Assembly: GCA_019426215.1 (NCBI GenBank)
Contig: CM033405.1
Location: 28,488,199-28,552,198 of the forward strand
Direction: 5' to 3'
Origin: Buddleja alternifolia
Lineage: Eukaryota > Streptophyta > Magnoliopsida > Lamiales > Scrophulariaceae
Length of the DNA stretch: 64,000 bases
The translations under genes and the position numbers were made by a program. Positions 32,545 through 43,686 of the stretch are shown in pieces (position 1 is the stretch's first letter; each line of letters starts with the position of its first letter). The notes beneath the pieces are model-generated. The model worked only from the letters and a program-made list of their open reading frames with translations, did not search any database and was not told the DNA's origin.

Positions 32545-35500
32545 ATGGCTCCAAAGCGGGACATTGGATGGGAACATGCTATTCCTGTTGGTGGAGATAG
32601 AAAAAAATGTAAATGTAACTAATGTGAAAAAATTGTAATGGTGAGATCACTCGTCTTAAATATCATATTACACATGTTTCTAGAAATTTGGAACCATGTA
32701 CGAAAGTCCCATCAGAAATTAGAAAGATGGTAAAATTAGTTCTCAGTGAAGGGATGAAAGAAAGGGCGACGACTCTTAAAAGGACATGATCAATTGTTAA
32801 TGGTGTGAGGAAAGAGAACTTATATGGTGACATGCCATATACTCGTGGACATAGTAGTGATGATGATAATGAGGATGGACATGGAATGTCATCATTAGAG
32901 CGAAATCACCTCAAGCAAGCTATGAAAGAAAGTTGATATATTGCACATATGGAAGAGAAAAGCCGTAGAAACGCTAGTGGGGAGACCTCAAGGAGCGTAC
33001 ACCAACAAGGGGGTATGCTAATAATTAATAACATTGTTTCTTAACATTTGTTATATTTTTTTAGCTACTAGTTAATTTATTTATTTATATCTTTTAGAGT
33101 ATTATGGAGGCGGTTCAAAAGAGTGGGAATGAAACGTAGAGTTTCACAAACTTTTGGGATGAAATCGGGTATTGAAATGCCCTCCACTAGATTTGATCCG
33201 CACATGTTTCCTTCGTCAAACAAAACCGTAAAGGGAATGCTCAATAAAGATGGCATAAAGAAAATTGGTAAGGCTATCTCAAAATTCTTCATCTTTAATT
33301 CCTTACCTTTTAATGCGCGGATAATGGCCCCTATATGCAATCTATGATTGATAGAATTGCGGATGTTGGAGGTGGTGTTAAAGGGTCTTCAGGTTATCAA
33401 ATTCGTGGTGTTTACTTGAATGAAGAGGTTGATGAACTTGAAAAGTATATTAATACTTTGAAAGTTAAATGACCAATTTATGGATGCACCATAATGTGTG
33501 ATAGATGGAGTAGTAGAACGAAACCTCCTATCATAAATTTCATGGTTTATTGTTATAGAATAATGATTTGCTATTCATCAATAGATTGCACCAACAAAGA
33601 GAAAAACAATAAATTAATTTTTAGTCTTATGGACCGAGTTGTTGAAGAAATTGGGGAAGATTGTTGTGCATATTGTCACAGATAACGAAAGTGCTTAGAA
33701 AGCTGCGTGTAAAATGTCAATGCAGAAAAGAAAGCATTTGTTTTGGTCTCCATGCGCGGTGTTAGAGTATATGCCCTCAAATGCCATAAAGAGGACAGAT
33801 TTATAGGGCATTGACTTGTAACTAAACAATATATTTGAGTAATATAAGAGATTATTTTGTTGTTTTCTTATAGGTATTTGTAAGGTTTTAATAAACAACG
33901 TAAAGTCCTTGATAATAAGGCAAACCTTCTACTTCCTATAGGTTAGGAAGAATGGCACTAAAAAAGTTTGATCCTTATTATCTAAAACTTGTTCGCAAGT
34001 CGAAGAGAGTATTGACTGGACATCAATACTGGATAAAGACTTGTATGATGTAAGTTTTGACAGAGAAAGTGTCAGTCAATCACTATGGGAATGGTAGTGG
34101 AAACTTATTCATAGACATCTCAGTTAGACTGATATGTTCGAACATGACTCGCATCGGTTTCATTACATGGGTTTTCACTCACTGATAGTCAATGATAAAA
34201 CTAATAAATTGTGATAGGTACGCGTGAACCTTAGACCTGAGGAATCAAGTTGAAGATGTACTTATGACATCAAGTTTGTCATTAGAGTAGTTAGATCCAA
34301 TTTACCCTTTGGTGGGATCGACCTCAAAGTGCGACTTGATGGACAAGTAGCAGTCTTAACTGATTAGCAAAATGAAATTTATTCTCTCATAAGTGGATGA
34401 GCTAAATATCCTATGCAGTCATGAATGAGTGAGGTTAAAAGACTTTGGCCAAAGCATAAAGAGATACTCATGTTAGACATGAAGGTATACTCATAGACTT
34501 CGATTCATTATGAGCTAAGCATATGGTCAAGTCCTGTGAGTTTGACTGAACCATGACTCTCACTTGACTGAGATATATGAATAAAAGGTTTATACTCGTA
34601 CGATATTCACAACGTAAAAGGTTTGAAACGATCCTAATCATTCGTTCTCAATTGGGGTACGATGTGAGCTACGGGTCTGGCTAGGTGTTACTCACATCCT
34701 CTTGGTTTCCTCTCAATTGCCTTTTGAGACGAACCTAAGAGTCGCACTCAAAGGAATTGTAAAGGAAAAATCATGGAATAGACTTGAGAGAATTTTTCGG
34801 TATTGGATATTGAAATTAATTAATTAATTAATCATTAGATGATTTTATTAATTAATTAAATTAATGAATTAATTAATTTCTTAGAGAAAATTAATTATAG
34901 AATTAACATAGATTTAATTAATTATTTAATTTATTTATTTATTGGATATATAATATTAATTATTTAATTAGTTAAACAAACAAACATGGACTAAAGCCTA
35001 AAGTGGGCGTCCATGTTAAAGAAGCCTAGGGTTATTATTTCCTAGTGTAGTATAAATATACTACTTAGTGGAAATAATAACAAGTCTCATACATTAACTT
35101 TCTCTCCAAGTCAAGAAGTCTTCCAACTCTCTCTCTCTCTCCCCTAACCGATTTCAAGGAAAGAAAATAAGAGGATTTTTCGCTTTGATTTCCAACGTGG
35201 CAATTTAGGGACAGTGACGATTTTACTGTTTAAGAAAGGATCAAGAAAGCTGGTTCAGAATTCAACATACGCGAAGAAAGGTACATGAATTCGAAACACA
35301 ATTTGAATATGCGAAATCAAGATGAACCACTTGGGCTTTTCAATTTTATCTTCCGTTGTGTTTTTATGCATTAAAACCCAACACGCAGCGCATTGCATAG
35401 ATTTGATGTTAGAAGACATCGGAAAGATGAAATCGGTAAAGGCATTGACAAGGCCAAAAAGATTACCAATTTTATCTACAATAGTGACAAGATTGTGAAT

Positions 35501-37929
35501 CTTATGAGAACCTACACTAAAGATAGAGATTTGTTAAGACCGGGCATCACGAGATTCGCTACTAAATTTATTGCTATTGAAATTTTACTACGACATCAAA
35601 GTGGATTAAAACAATTGTGCACTTGAGATGAGTGGAGTGCTTATAACAACACCAAGAAAAGAAGAAACGAAGCTCTAGAGGTGTCTAAGAACATATTGAC
35701 AGGGTGATTGTAGAAGAAAGCAAGAGAGATTATGGAGCCCCTTGTGAGAGTTTTAAAAGATGTTGACCATGATAAGAAGCCCACACTATGTATCATTTAT
35801 GAGGCCATGGATAGAGCGAAAATGGCAATACATGCAAGTGTCACAAATTGGAAAAAATACTGGGAGATCATCAATGAAAGATGGTATAGACAATTGCACA
35901 GGCACTTGCACGCTACAGGTAATTTCATATATTATGATTTTGCTATCTTTTTCGTCTTAAAAATAAATTTTGGCTAAATCAATTGTAACCCGCTTTTATT
36001 CTTGTCTTAGCTTATTTCTTGAATACAGTCCTTCAATACTTGAATACTTGTGTGTATGACATGAAGGTCAGATGAGGAGTCAAAGAAGTTATTAAAAGAC
36101 TCGAACCAGACTTAATCATGTAATCTAGTGCAATGAATGAGGTACTAGTTGTCATATTTTTAGTATGGTTACTTAGTACTAGTTATATTCCTTATTTTGC
36201 AAATATATTCACTTTGGCAAAATTAAATATGCATCTATTACCCCCCCCCCCTTTGGCTTAGAAAGTTACAGAGAATTTTTCATGTTTTTTACTCCAATTC
36301 TCCAGAATTTGACTTTAAATTAACTTCATTCGTTTTTAGATAAAGATTTTTCTTGATAAACTGGGAGAGCACGGGACACCACTCACAAGATAAGTTGTAT
36401 TCAACTCTCTACCAGGTAATTACTCGATTTAATTATTTGTAATTATTCTCTTACGTTATTTTTGCATTATGTTGTTTATTAAATTTTTAAATTTAGCTCA
36501 ATAATGGTATGACTATGGTGATTAAACACCAAACTTTCGATATATCACTGTCAAAGTTCTAAGTCAAACATGTGCGTCATCGGGGTGCGAAAGAAATTGG
36601 AGCACTTGGTCATTAATTCATACAAAATTGCGCAATCGATTGGAATTCAGAAGTTGCACAAACTGGTATATGCCCATTATAATATGCGACTCAAGGTGAG
36701 AAACTTAATATACTAAAAACAAGATGATTAATTTTACAACCAGATTGATTTGAATCACATTTTTCATGATTGGACTCGAGAAACAGAGTCTCCATCAATG
36801 CTAGATGATGATTTAGATTGGATGGATAAAGCCATCCAACACAGTGACGAGGTGGGTGATAAAGATGCAAATAATGATGAAGATGATAACACTATTCTTC
36901 CTTTGTCTCGTTGGGCTATTCAGAAATTATTAGTAAAGGACAAACAAAAATCATCAAAAGAAAAGTCTAAACAAACTTTGTTAAGAAAAAAGGTGAACAC
37001 CTCTCATCCAAGGGAAAAAATAAACAATTGTTACCTAGTTCTAGTAGCGAGGATAGCATTGAAAAAAGAAATACGAGCAATGATGACGATGATGGTGGTG
37101 GTGGTGATGATGATGACCATGATGATGGAGGTGGTAGGTATAAAGATATACACCAGGGAGATGGCTGCCCATGGGCTCAGGGGATGACAATTATTATGCA
37201 ACACAAGATACATATCATGGATACCGTCTTGGAATAGAGAATCAACGTTGTTTCTTGGAAAATTGTACTAATTTCTCTAGTACTGATGAAGGTTCTCAAT
37301 CCCAAAGGTCTAGCCCAATACAGAATGACATTGCAAATTACATGCATGATTTGGATATTGAACATGGACAAGTTGAATCTTATGGGCTGATCACTATGTA
37401 TGGCAATGGAAATGTACCATATCCTATGCAAGTCCAACAGTCATCGATGAGTACTAGCACTGGTGGAAACTACTATTATCCTCGAAGAAATACTAGTGAA
37501 TCAGTTTCAGGTAGTATGACCGGTGTAGCTGGATATCATCTAGGAACATCTAATAGTGCTGGTGGAAGTAACCAATATTCAGGTCCAGGATCTTCCCATA
37601 GTAGTACTTCTAGCACTCATTATCGAGGCTTTGGTTATTATTACTAGGGCACGGATCATGTAGGACCACCTCAACCACTTCCTCAGACCCATTATAGATT
37701 GTATCAGAGCACATTCCCACAGGTCCCGTATGTAGTACCATCTCAACCGGTGATGTATTTTCCTTATGGAATACCTTCTCATGCAGCAGGTGTGATAAGT
37801 ATTGGTTCTTCAGGCGCACAGTTTCCTCCTAATTATTTGCCTAGCCAACATGCTTATTATAGGAGGAATGACGATGCTGATGACGATAGCGATCATTTTG
37901 AGCCCCATCGGCAATCATCTTTCTTTTGA
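32545..37929 (+). pseudogene. hAT transposase pseudogene, copy A (BED finger, DUF659)
   Basis: The start MAPKRDIGWEHAIPVGG leads into a BED-type zinc finger. Its Tyr codon in CNYC is TAA here (32620-32622), and the frame shifts just after (VMVRS, then GEITRLKYH). A charged linker (DDDNEDGHGMSS) and an intron-like gap (about 33014-33098) follow. Then come a DUF659-type region (GIEMPSTRFDPHMFP, VYLNEEVDELEKYI, MCDRWSS) and transposase-like pieces (KAKKITNFIYNSDKIVNLM). The C-terminal part has DLDWMDKAIQHSDE, an Asp-rich GAT tract and a Ser/Gly/Tyr-rich tail ending HRQSSFF. There are several stops, including TAG at about 37647. A solo LTR (33760-35383) splits the gene. It cannot encode a working transposase. 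Confidence 0.85.
33760..35383 (+). mobile_element. Solo LTR, 1624 bp, in hAT copy A
   Basis: Starts TGTTAGAGTATATGCCC and ends AAACCCAACA. The flanks are CGCGG (33755-33759) and CGCAG (35384-35388). The empty site in copy B reads CGTGG followed by the same CGCATTGCATAG, so the insertion came after the tandem duplication. Internal blocks match the solo LTR at 51826-53385 (for example GACGAACCTAA near 34728 and GGTACGATGTGAG). There is no coding sequence. Orientation is assigned by similarity to the other LTRs of the family. Confidence 0.92.
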
Positions 37930-38425
37930 TTATGCATATATCTTTGAATTATATAAAATACTTTATAAATCATTAGAACATGTATTGTACACAATATTTA
38001 GACTTTAGAAATACTATAAATAACTCAAAGTAGTAGAAGAGCTATTATATGATAGTAGTAGAATAATTAATATATGATCAATCCTTTAAATGATATTATG
38101 TTTTTCTTTTAGACAGGTACACTTCATCAATTTGAGAACGAGCTTGGAGGCATTTGGAGTAGGATTTGGAAGGATCATGTCATTGACATCATGTTCTTTC
38201 TTGTATTCATATGTAAAACTCTATAACAAACTAAGTGCATTCATATCTTATTTCTATGAATTAATTCCTTGAGCGACTAGAATGATATATTTAGCTTCAT
38301 CGATGGTTGATGAAGTAAATAGTTTTAATATGTGTTAAAAAGTAGCAATTTCTGGTTTACATTTTTCTCTAATTTTACTAATTTTTTTAGAATTTTTGGA
38401 GCATTTTATAATGCTATTGTGTAGT

Positions 38426-38650
38426 ATCGTTCGATAATATCCCGATACGCCGCGACTGATATGGAACAGCTGTTGAAACTTAATTTAACCGGCGAAAACC
38501 TTCACCAATCCCAAGAACTTCATGTTCAATCAAAAAAATCAAAGAACGAAAAGCGGAAGCGTACCTAAATCAGCCATATCAGATTAATTCTTGAGTCTTA
38601 GCAGTTGGTCTTCCAAATCAATACGTAATTCTTTGAGTTTCTCTTGAAGT
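38426..38650. other. Sequence missing from copy B (225 bp)
   Basis: It spans the hAT right-end fragment and the first 180 bases of the copia LTR. In copy B the flanks join directly at TAGT|CTCTCG (47255/47256). AGT occurs at both edges in copy A, the sign of a microhomology-mediated deletion. Confidence 0.85.
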
Positions 38651-39597
38651 CTCTCGATTCTCTCTAAAGATGAAAAATTAGAAGAATAGAACGATACGTA
38701 TGATTTGGGGACCACAACACTTTTATAATAACTTATTATTCTTATTTCCAATTTAGCGCATCATAAAATAGAAAATAAAATAATTGATTTCTACACATAA
38801 AATTTCATACTTTTCTTAATTGCTTTAGAACCTAAAATACCATTTATCTTAATTGATCACATAATCTTATCTCAATTAATATAATGACTATTAATACATG
38901 ATTTTCACATATTGCCCATATATATATTGGATTCTAAATCCAACAATTTCCCACTTGGGCTATATGTGTCACCTTATAACCATGTATTAAATAACCTTAT
39001 GAGTACTCAAAATTTCGTCATCATTATCTTAAGCAATTTCCCAAAAAATCCGGTCCATCAATTATATCAACATAGGATCAAAACGGCTTTCATCACATCT
39101 AATCGTGACTAAATTTATCAATGGTCATTTATATTGATATAACCAAATGACATGGATCAAATATGGATGTGTAGCATGAAAATTACATGCCATGCGATCC
39201 TAGCATGCATATTTTCAACTGGTCCTCCATTAAACCTTAATCAGATCATTTAAACACATTCATAAATAAATATAAATCATAAACTTTAATTCCGAAATAA
39301 GTGAAATATCCATAAACCATAATCCAAATAACTATAGACAAATGTCTCCATCCAAAAACAAATAAAAGACATAAACTCCCACTAAAACTTGAATATCCTC
39401 AAGTGCGACCACACCCATAGAAGCAATGTGCTCATGAAAGACCTTGGGGGTAACCCTTTAGTATGCGGATCCGCAACCATGGAGTTTGTACCTATGTGTT
39501 CTATAGACATCTGCCCACTCTAAGCTCTTTCTTTCACAACTAAGAACTTGATATCGATATACTTAGACTTCATCGAGCTCCTGTTTTTGTTAGAACT
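38471..39597 (-). mobile_element. Second copia element, left part retained in copy A
   Basis: An LTR (38471-38945, TG...CA) is followed by the polypurine complement ATTTCCCACTTGGGC and about 640 bp of internal 3' sequence. That includes a decayed RNase H C-terminus (minus strand, PKVFHEHIASMG near 39410-39450). It ends abruptly at the duplication junction. The 5 bases before the LTR (ACAGC, 38466-38470) match ATAGC after the far-right LTR (56339-56343). Confidence 0.85.
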
Positions 39598-39654
39598 TGA
39601 ATTTTAGTTAGCTCACTTGCCATTTCCGTCTGACGGATCTAACGGTGTTAATTT

Positions 39655-40489
39655 TGTTGAACAAAATCACGAACAAATTGAAAATGCAAAGAATGGATGA
39701 GGAATTTTTTAGGCGAGAATTAACTCTATCCTTAACACGAAATTGTCTCGGTTATAGATGGTACCAGTTTTGACAAAACGTGTCCCAAGATACAATGAAA
39801 ATCTTTCTGAAAATTAAACCACTTCAATATCAAAAATCAACGAACTTATATAATTTGCTGAAATCTCGAGAGGAAAAGATGATGAACACAAGAGAGGATT
39901 TGTGAATGTGTTGGTGTGAATTTCTTATTGCAGGGGGTGGCTTTTTATAGCCACAAAAATCAGACAGAATTAAAAATCATAATTAAATTTTCCATTAACA
40001 ATTTCTGTAACAGCAAAACAATTTCAGCTGTTACATATATTGTGACTGTTGGACTGTTGCATGCAGTTAATGGTCCTTTTAGAAGCCAAGTTTAAAAATT
40101 CAAGCTAAAAAATGTGGCCAGCATTTTTAATTCAATTGTTTTTAATTAAATCAGATTTCTTGTTGTTGGATTTTCTGGAGAGACCCAATTAAAATTTGTC
40201 CAAAAAGATTAGTTGTGAAGCCCAAGTCCAAGCCCAAGGCCCACGCCCAAGCCCACAGCCCGGCCCGAGCTCGAGCCCGGACCTGATCCTATCTGGGCGG
40301 CTGCGCGAGCGCGCATGTGTGTGTGTGGTGAATCGGACCATGGCTAGGTCCTCCCCCCTCACAAAAGCCACAAAGGTTAGATGACCCAAAGGTCCAACCC
40401 TTTACCTTAAGGTAAGGAATTATAAACTCAATTCATTTGTGGTTTATTTTCAATGTGGGATAAATCTTTTCAAACACCCCACTTTAACA
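39655..40489 (-). mobile_element. LTR-like segment, copy B
   Basis: Counterpart of 28360-29200, with the same TG...CA ends (minus strand TGTTAAAGTGGGGTG to GTTCAACA) and the same TATA-like box. Confidence 0.55.
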
Positions 40490-41929
40490 CTTAATTTTTC
40501 ATTGGTTACAAGTCCGATTTGTGAAATTCGAAATACTAAACTCATCTAACATAGATTAATATCATCCAACAATATTTAGTATTTCGGATACTTACAATGT
40601 TTGAATTTTGTACAAAAAAGTGGTGGAAACCACACTTTGTATAATCACTTTTATCCAACAATTTTTTTACCCAAAATTCCCGTTATACCCTTCCATTTGA
40701 CTGGTAATGATTTTTAAAATTTCAAAGCCTGACCATTAGATCTAGATCTAATCCAAACACTAATAACCGTCGGATAAATGTTAGTTAAAATCAATAGCCA
40801 AAAATTAATTTAAATTTTCATAAATATCAAGCCATTTATTTGAAATCAATGGACCACATTTTTTTTTCCACTTTTCCAAGTCATTATTTATCGAATCAAT
40901 GATTCAGCTTTTAAAAATATTTCACTTCGAAATCAGAAAAAAATTCAGAAAATAAAAAAAATAAAAACAGTTGATCTGGCTGTGAATCTTGCAAGGGAGT
41001 GGTGGTGAGATCAGATGTAGAGCGGCGGCAATCGACAGTCGAGTGGTGGTATGGAGATCTGGAAGCGTTTTCTTCTCCGGTACTAGTGCGGTGGTGGTCG
41101 TGGGTGGTTTCAATGGCTGGTAACGCGACTGTGGCTTGTCGCGCAGCGGTGAGTTGGTGGCAATGGCAAGTTGGAGTGACAGACAATAGTGGTGGGATTA
41201 GGCCAAACGATAGGAATGAGAGAAAGGGAAAAAAGGAAGGAAAGAGAAATAGTGGCCTGCGTTCGGTGGGGTGGGGTGGCTCACAACAACGGTGTTACAA
41301 TGGTAGCTAGAGTAGGGGTCGGGCTCTGTAAATAGTTTGATGTGGGTCACGACTCACGACTGTGTTGAGTCTGTGTTGCAGAGGTCATGTAACAGGGAAG
41401 AGAGAAAGGGAAAAAAAAAGAAAACAAAAGAAAAAGAAAGAAATTGGGAAAATAAGAAAGAAATAGGAAAATTTGAATTAAAGATTTGGATTTCGGTCAC
41501 CCAATATCCACCCAATTTAATACATCCTACCCATATGCATTATATTCTACCTATATTGAATTAATTTATTTATAATTATTTAGATTAGATTGTTAAAATT
41601 GTTTTTTAATGCATACAAAACAATCTCAATCTCATTAGACGCGCGTGTACACCTAACTCAAGTAATTATTGACGGAAGGGGGTTTTGCTCATGGTTTAAT
41701 GAAACAGTGGGTTTGTTTTGCTTATTTTTCTAAACACAGGGGGTTTGTTAAAAACCCTTTTTAATGTTTTACACATAAGGGTGGTGGATGTCAAATTTAA
41801 ATACATGAAGGGAGGTTCTTGCCAAAGCACAATAACTCATGGAGATGGATGTAAATAATCCCAAAATTAATTGAGATCATCGTGTTATCCTGTCATCCCT
41901 AACCCACTTGATTTGGGTCCGTATCTCAA
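40490..41929. other. Non-coding part of duplicated unit B
   Basis: Counterpart of 29201-30649. The paired ORFs (29759-30010 and 40999-41310) are kept only because the DNA is duplicated. No domain was seen. Confidence 0.5.
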
Positions 41930-42639
41930 AATTTTGTCAATATCTTATTTAAGAAGTTTGCTTATTTGCTTTATGAGTAGAGCTCTTTATAAAAAAATTG
42001 TCAACCTCTTTTTCGAAGTTAAACTTCTTTGCCTCATGAGTTGATTTTTTTTAAACTTGTTTGCCAGAATTTGCTTCGAAATCGAAGCTTTTCATCAAAA
42101 GTTTGCCAATATCTCTTTTACAAGTTCATTTCTTTATTCATAGTTAACGCTCTTCATCAGAATTTTGGCAGTCTTTTTTTTAGAAAAATGTTCATTGTTC
42201 ATATGTCAAAGATTCTTTTTAGCTTTTTACTTTTTTTCTTAACTTCATCATAGTTGTTCCTTTTTTTGTTTCAAGGTCCGGTTTTCATTTTTGACTTTTT
42301 TGTCAAGTTTGCTTTTTCCCTTCAAGGGTCGAGGCTCTTCATCTGAATACTGCAAACCACTTTTCAAGAAGCTTGATTTGTTGCTTCGTGGTCAAAACTC
42401 CTCATCAATTTTTTGTCGACCTTCTGAGCGAAGTTTCAGTTCTTTTTGTTTCCTTTTTTGTAACTTATTTGTCAGATGTTTGTTTTGTTGCTTCGATGTT
42501 CAAAGCTTTTCTTCTAAAATTTGTCAGCCTCTTTTTTTAGAAGCTCGCTTTTTTGCTTCATGGGTCGAAGCGTAGTATTTTATTTTTTTTATAACTTTTT
42601 TGTTTAGGTTGTCAAAAAATTTCTTTGTCTTATTGAGCA
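41930..42639. repeat. Diverged minisatellite-like array, copy B
   Basis: Same units as 30650-31423. One unit (GGTTCGAAACTTTTCATT.. in copy A) is missing, with the break in TTTGTTTCAAGG, a sequence repeated at unit borders. Confidence 0.7.
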
Positions 42640-42660
42640 CCTATATCCATGGTTCAAAGT
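42640..42660 (+). mobile_element. hAT left terminus, copy B
   Basis: CCTATATC (42640-42647) then CATGGTTCAAAGT (42648-42660). It is the duplicated counterpart of 31424-31444, with one change in the target duplication. Confidence 0.8.
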
Positions 42661-43686
42661 ATCGGCCAATATCCAATGATATCGGCCGATACATAACAGG
42701 ATCGGCACCTTCCAATTCGATAAAAATGCTCAATACGGTATAGTATCCGGTATATTAAGTATCACCGATATTATCAGATATCATCCAATAATATCAGTGA
42801 TATAGTGATAATATCATAGTAATCCGATATTGTCGGTCGAGTACATGATTATATCGGAGATACTGAAACAATATATCGGCGAATTTATTTTTTGCTAGAA
42901 GAATATTGACAGCAAGCATTAGGGAGATGATTTGTTTATTGGCAATAAGAATATTGTTTGTTTGTTTGTTTAGGGAATCTTAGCATCTTGCAGACTACGA
43001 TATTATCATATCATTCTAATGAGAAAATGCAAGTTGCAGTACCTTTGCTTTTTTTTTTTCAAGAAACTCTAGACCTTTATGTCATTTCTTTTTCTTGTTC
43101 ACTCGTGGTCACGGAATGTATTCACATTCACGGGATGTATATAAGTGCAAGGACTAAGATCAAACATAGTTCAAAGAGATTGAGGAGAGTATATAACCAT
43201 GTATATATTAACCCACCAAGCCACAAACTCGCATATTAACTCATACTTCTCCACTCAATATTCCACTCTTTCTTGAAATAAAGTTCAATAGTGAAAAGAA
43301 GATTCTGAAGAAAGAGGTATGAATATTAAGTATTTCTTTAAGTCATTTCCTAAACTTAATTATTTAATCAACTAGTTTAATTAAAAATTTATTTATTAAA
43401 TTGTTTAATAAAGAGTAGCATTTGTGTGTGTATCATGTTTTAGTGTATTCAGTTAAGAGAAATGCATGTGTACATGTGTTAGTGTGGTGTTTTTTTTTTT
43501 TTTTAGCTACAACTAGTGTAGTCTATTTAGGCAAGCAATTGCATCATACTCTAATATATATTTATATTAACGGTGTATTATATTGGTTAGTTATAGAAAT
43601 ATCTTTCTTTCTAACTAAATTTAACTTCAGTACTTATAAAATGTTATTCAATTTCATGTTGTTAAACTACTATAGTTTATGCAGTC

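Larger units (their letters stand above)
28304..39597. repeat. Tandem segmental duplication, copy A (about 11.3 kb)
   Basis: From AATTTTAGTTAGCTCACTTGCC at 28304 the sequence matches that from 39600 onward through every landmark: an LTR-like block, a Thr/Trp-rich stretch, a minisatellite, the hAT gene, and the left LTR and first 640 bp of a copia element. Copy A differs by an extra 1.6-kb solo LTR (33760-35383) and short indels. Divergence looks like a few percent. It ends at CTGTTTTTGTTAGAA near 39590, inside copia sequence, directly against the start of copy B. Confidence 0.9.
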
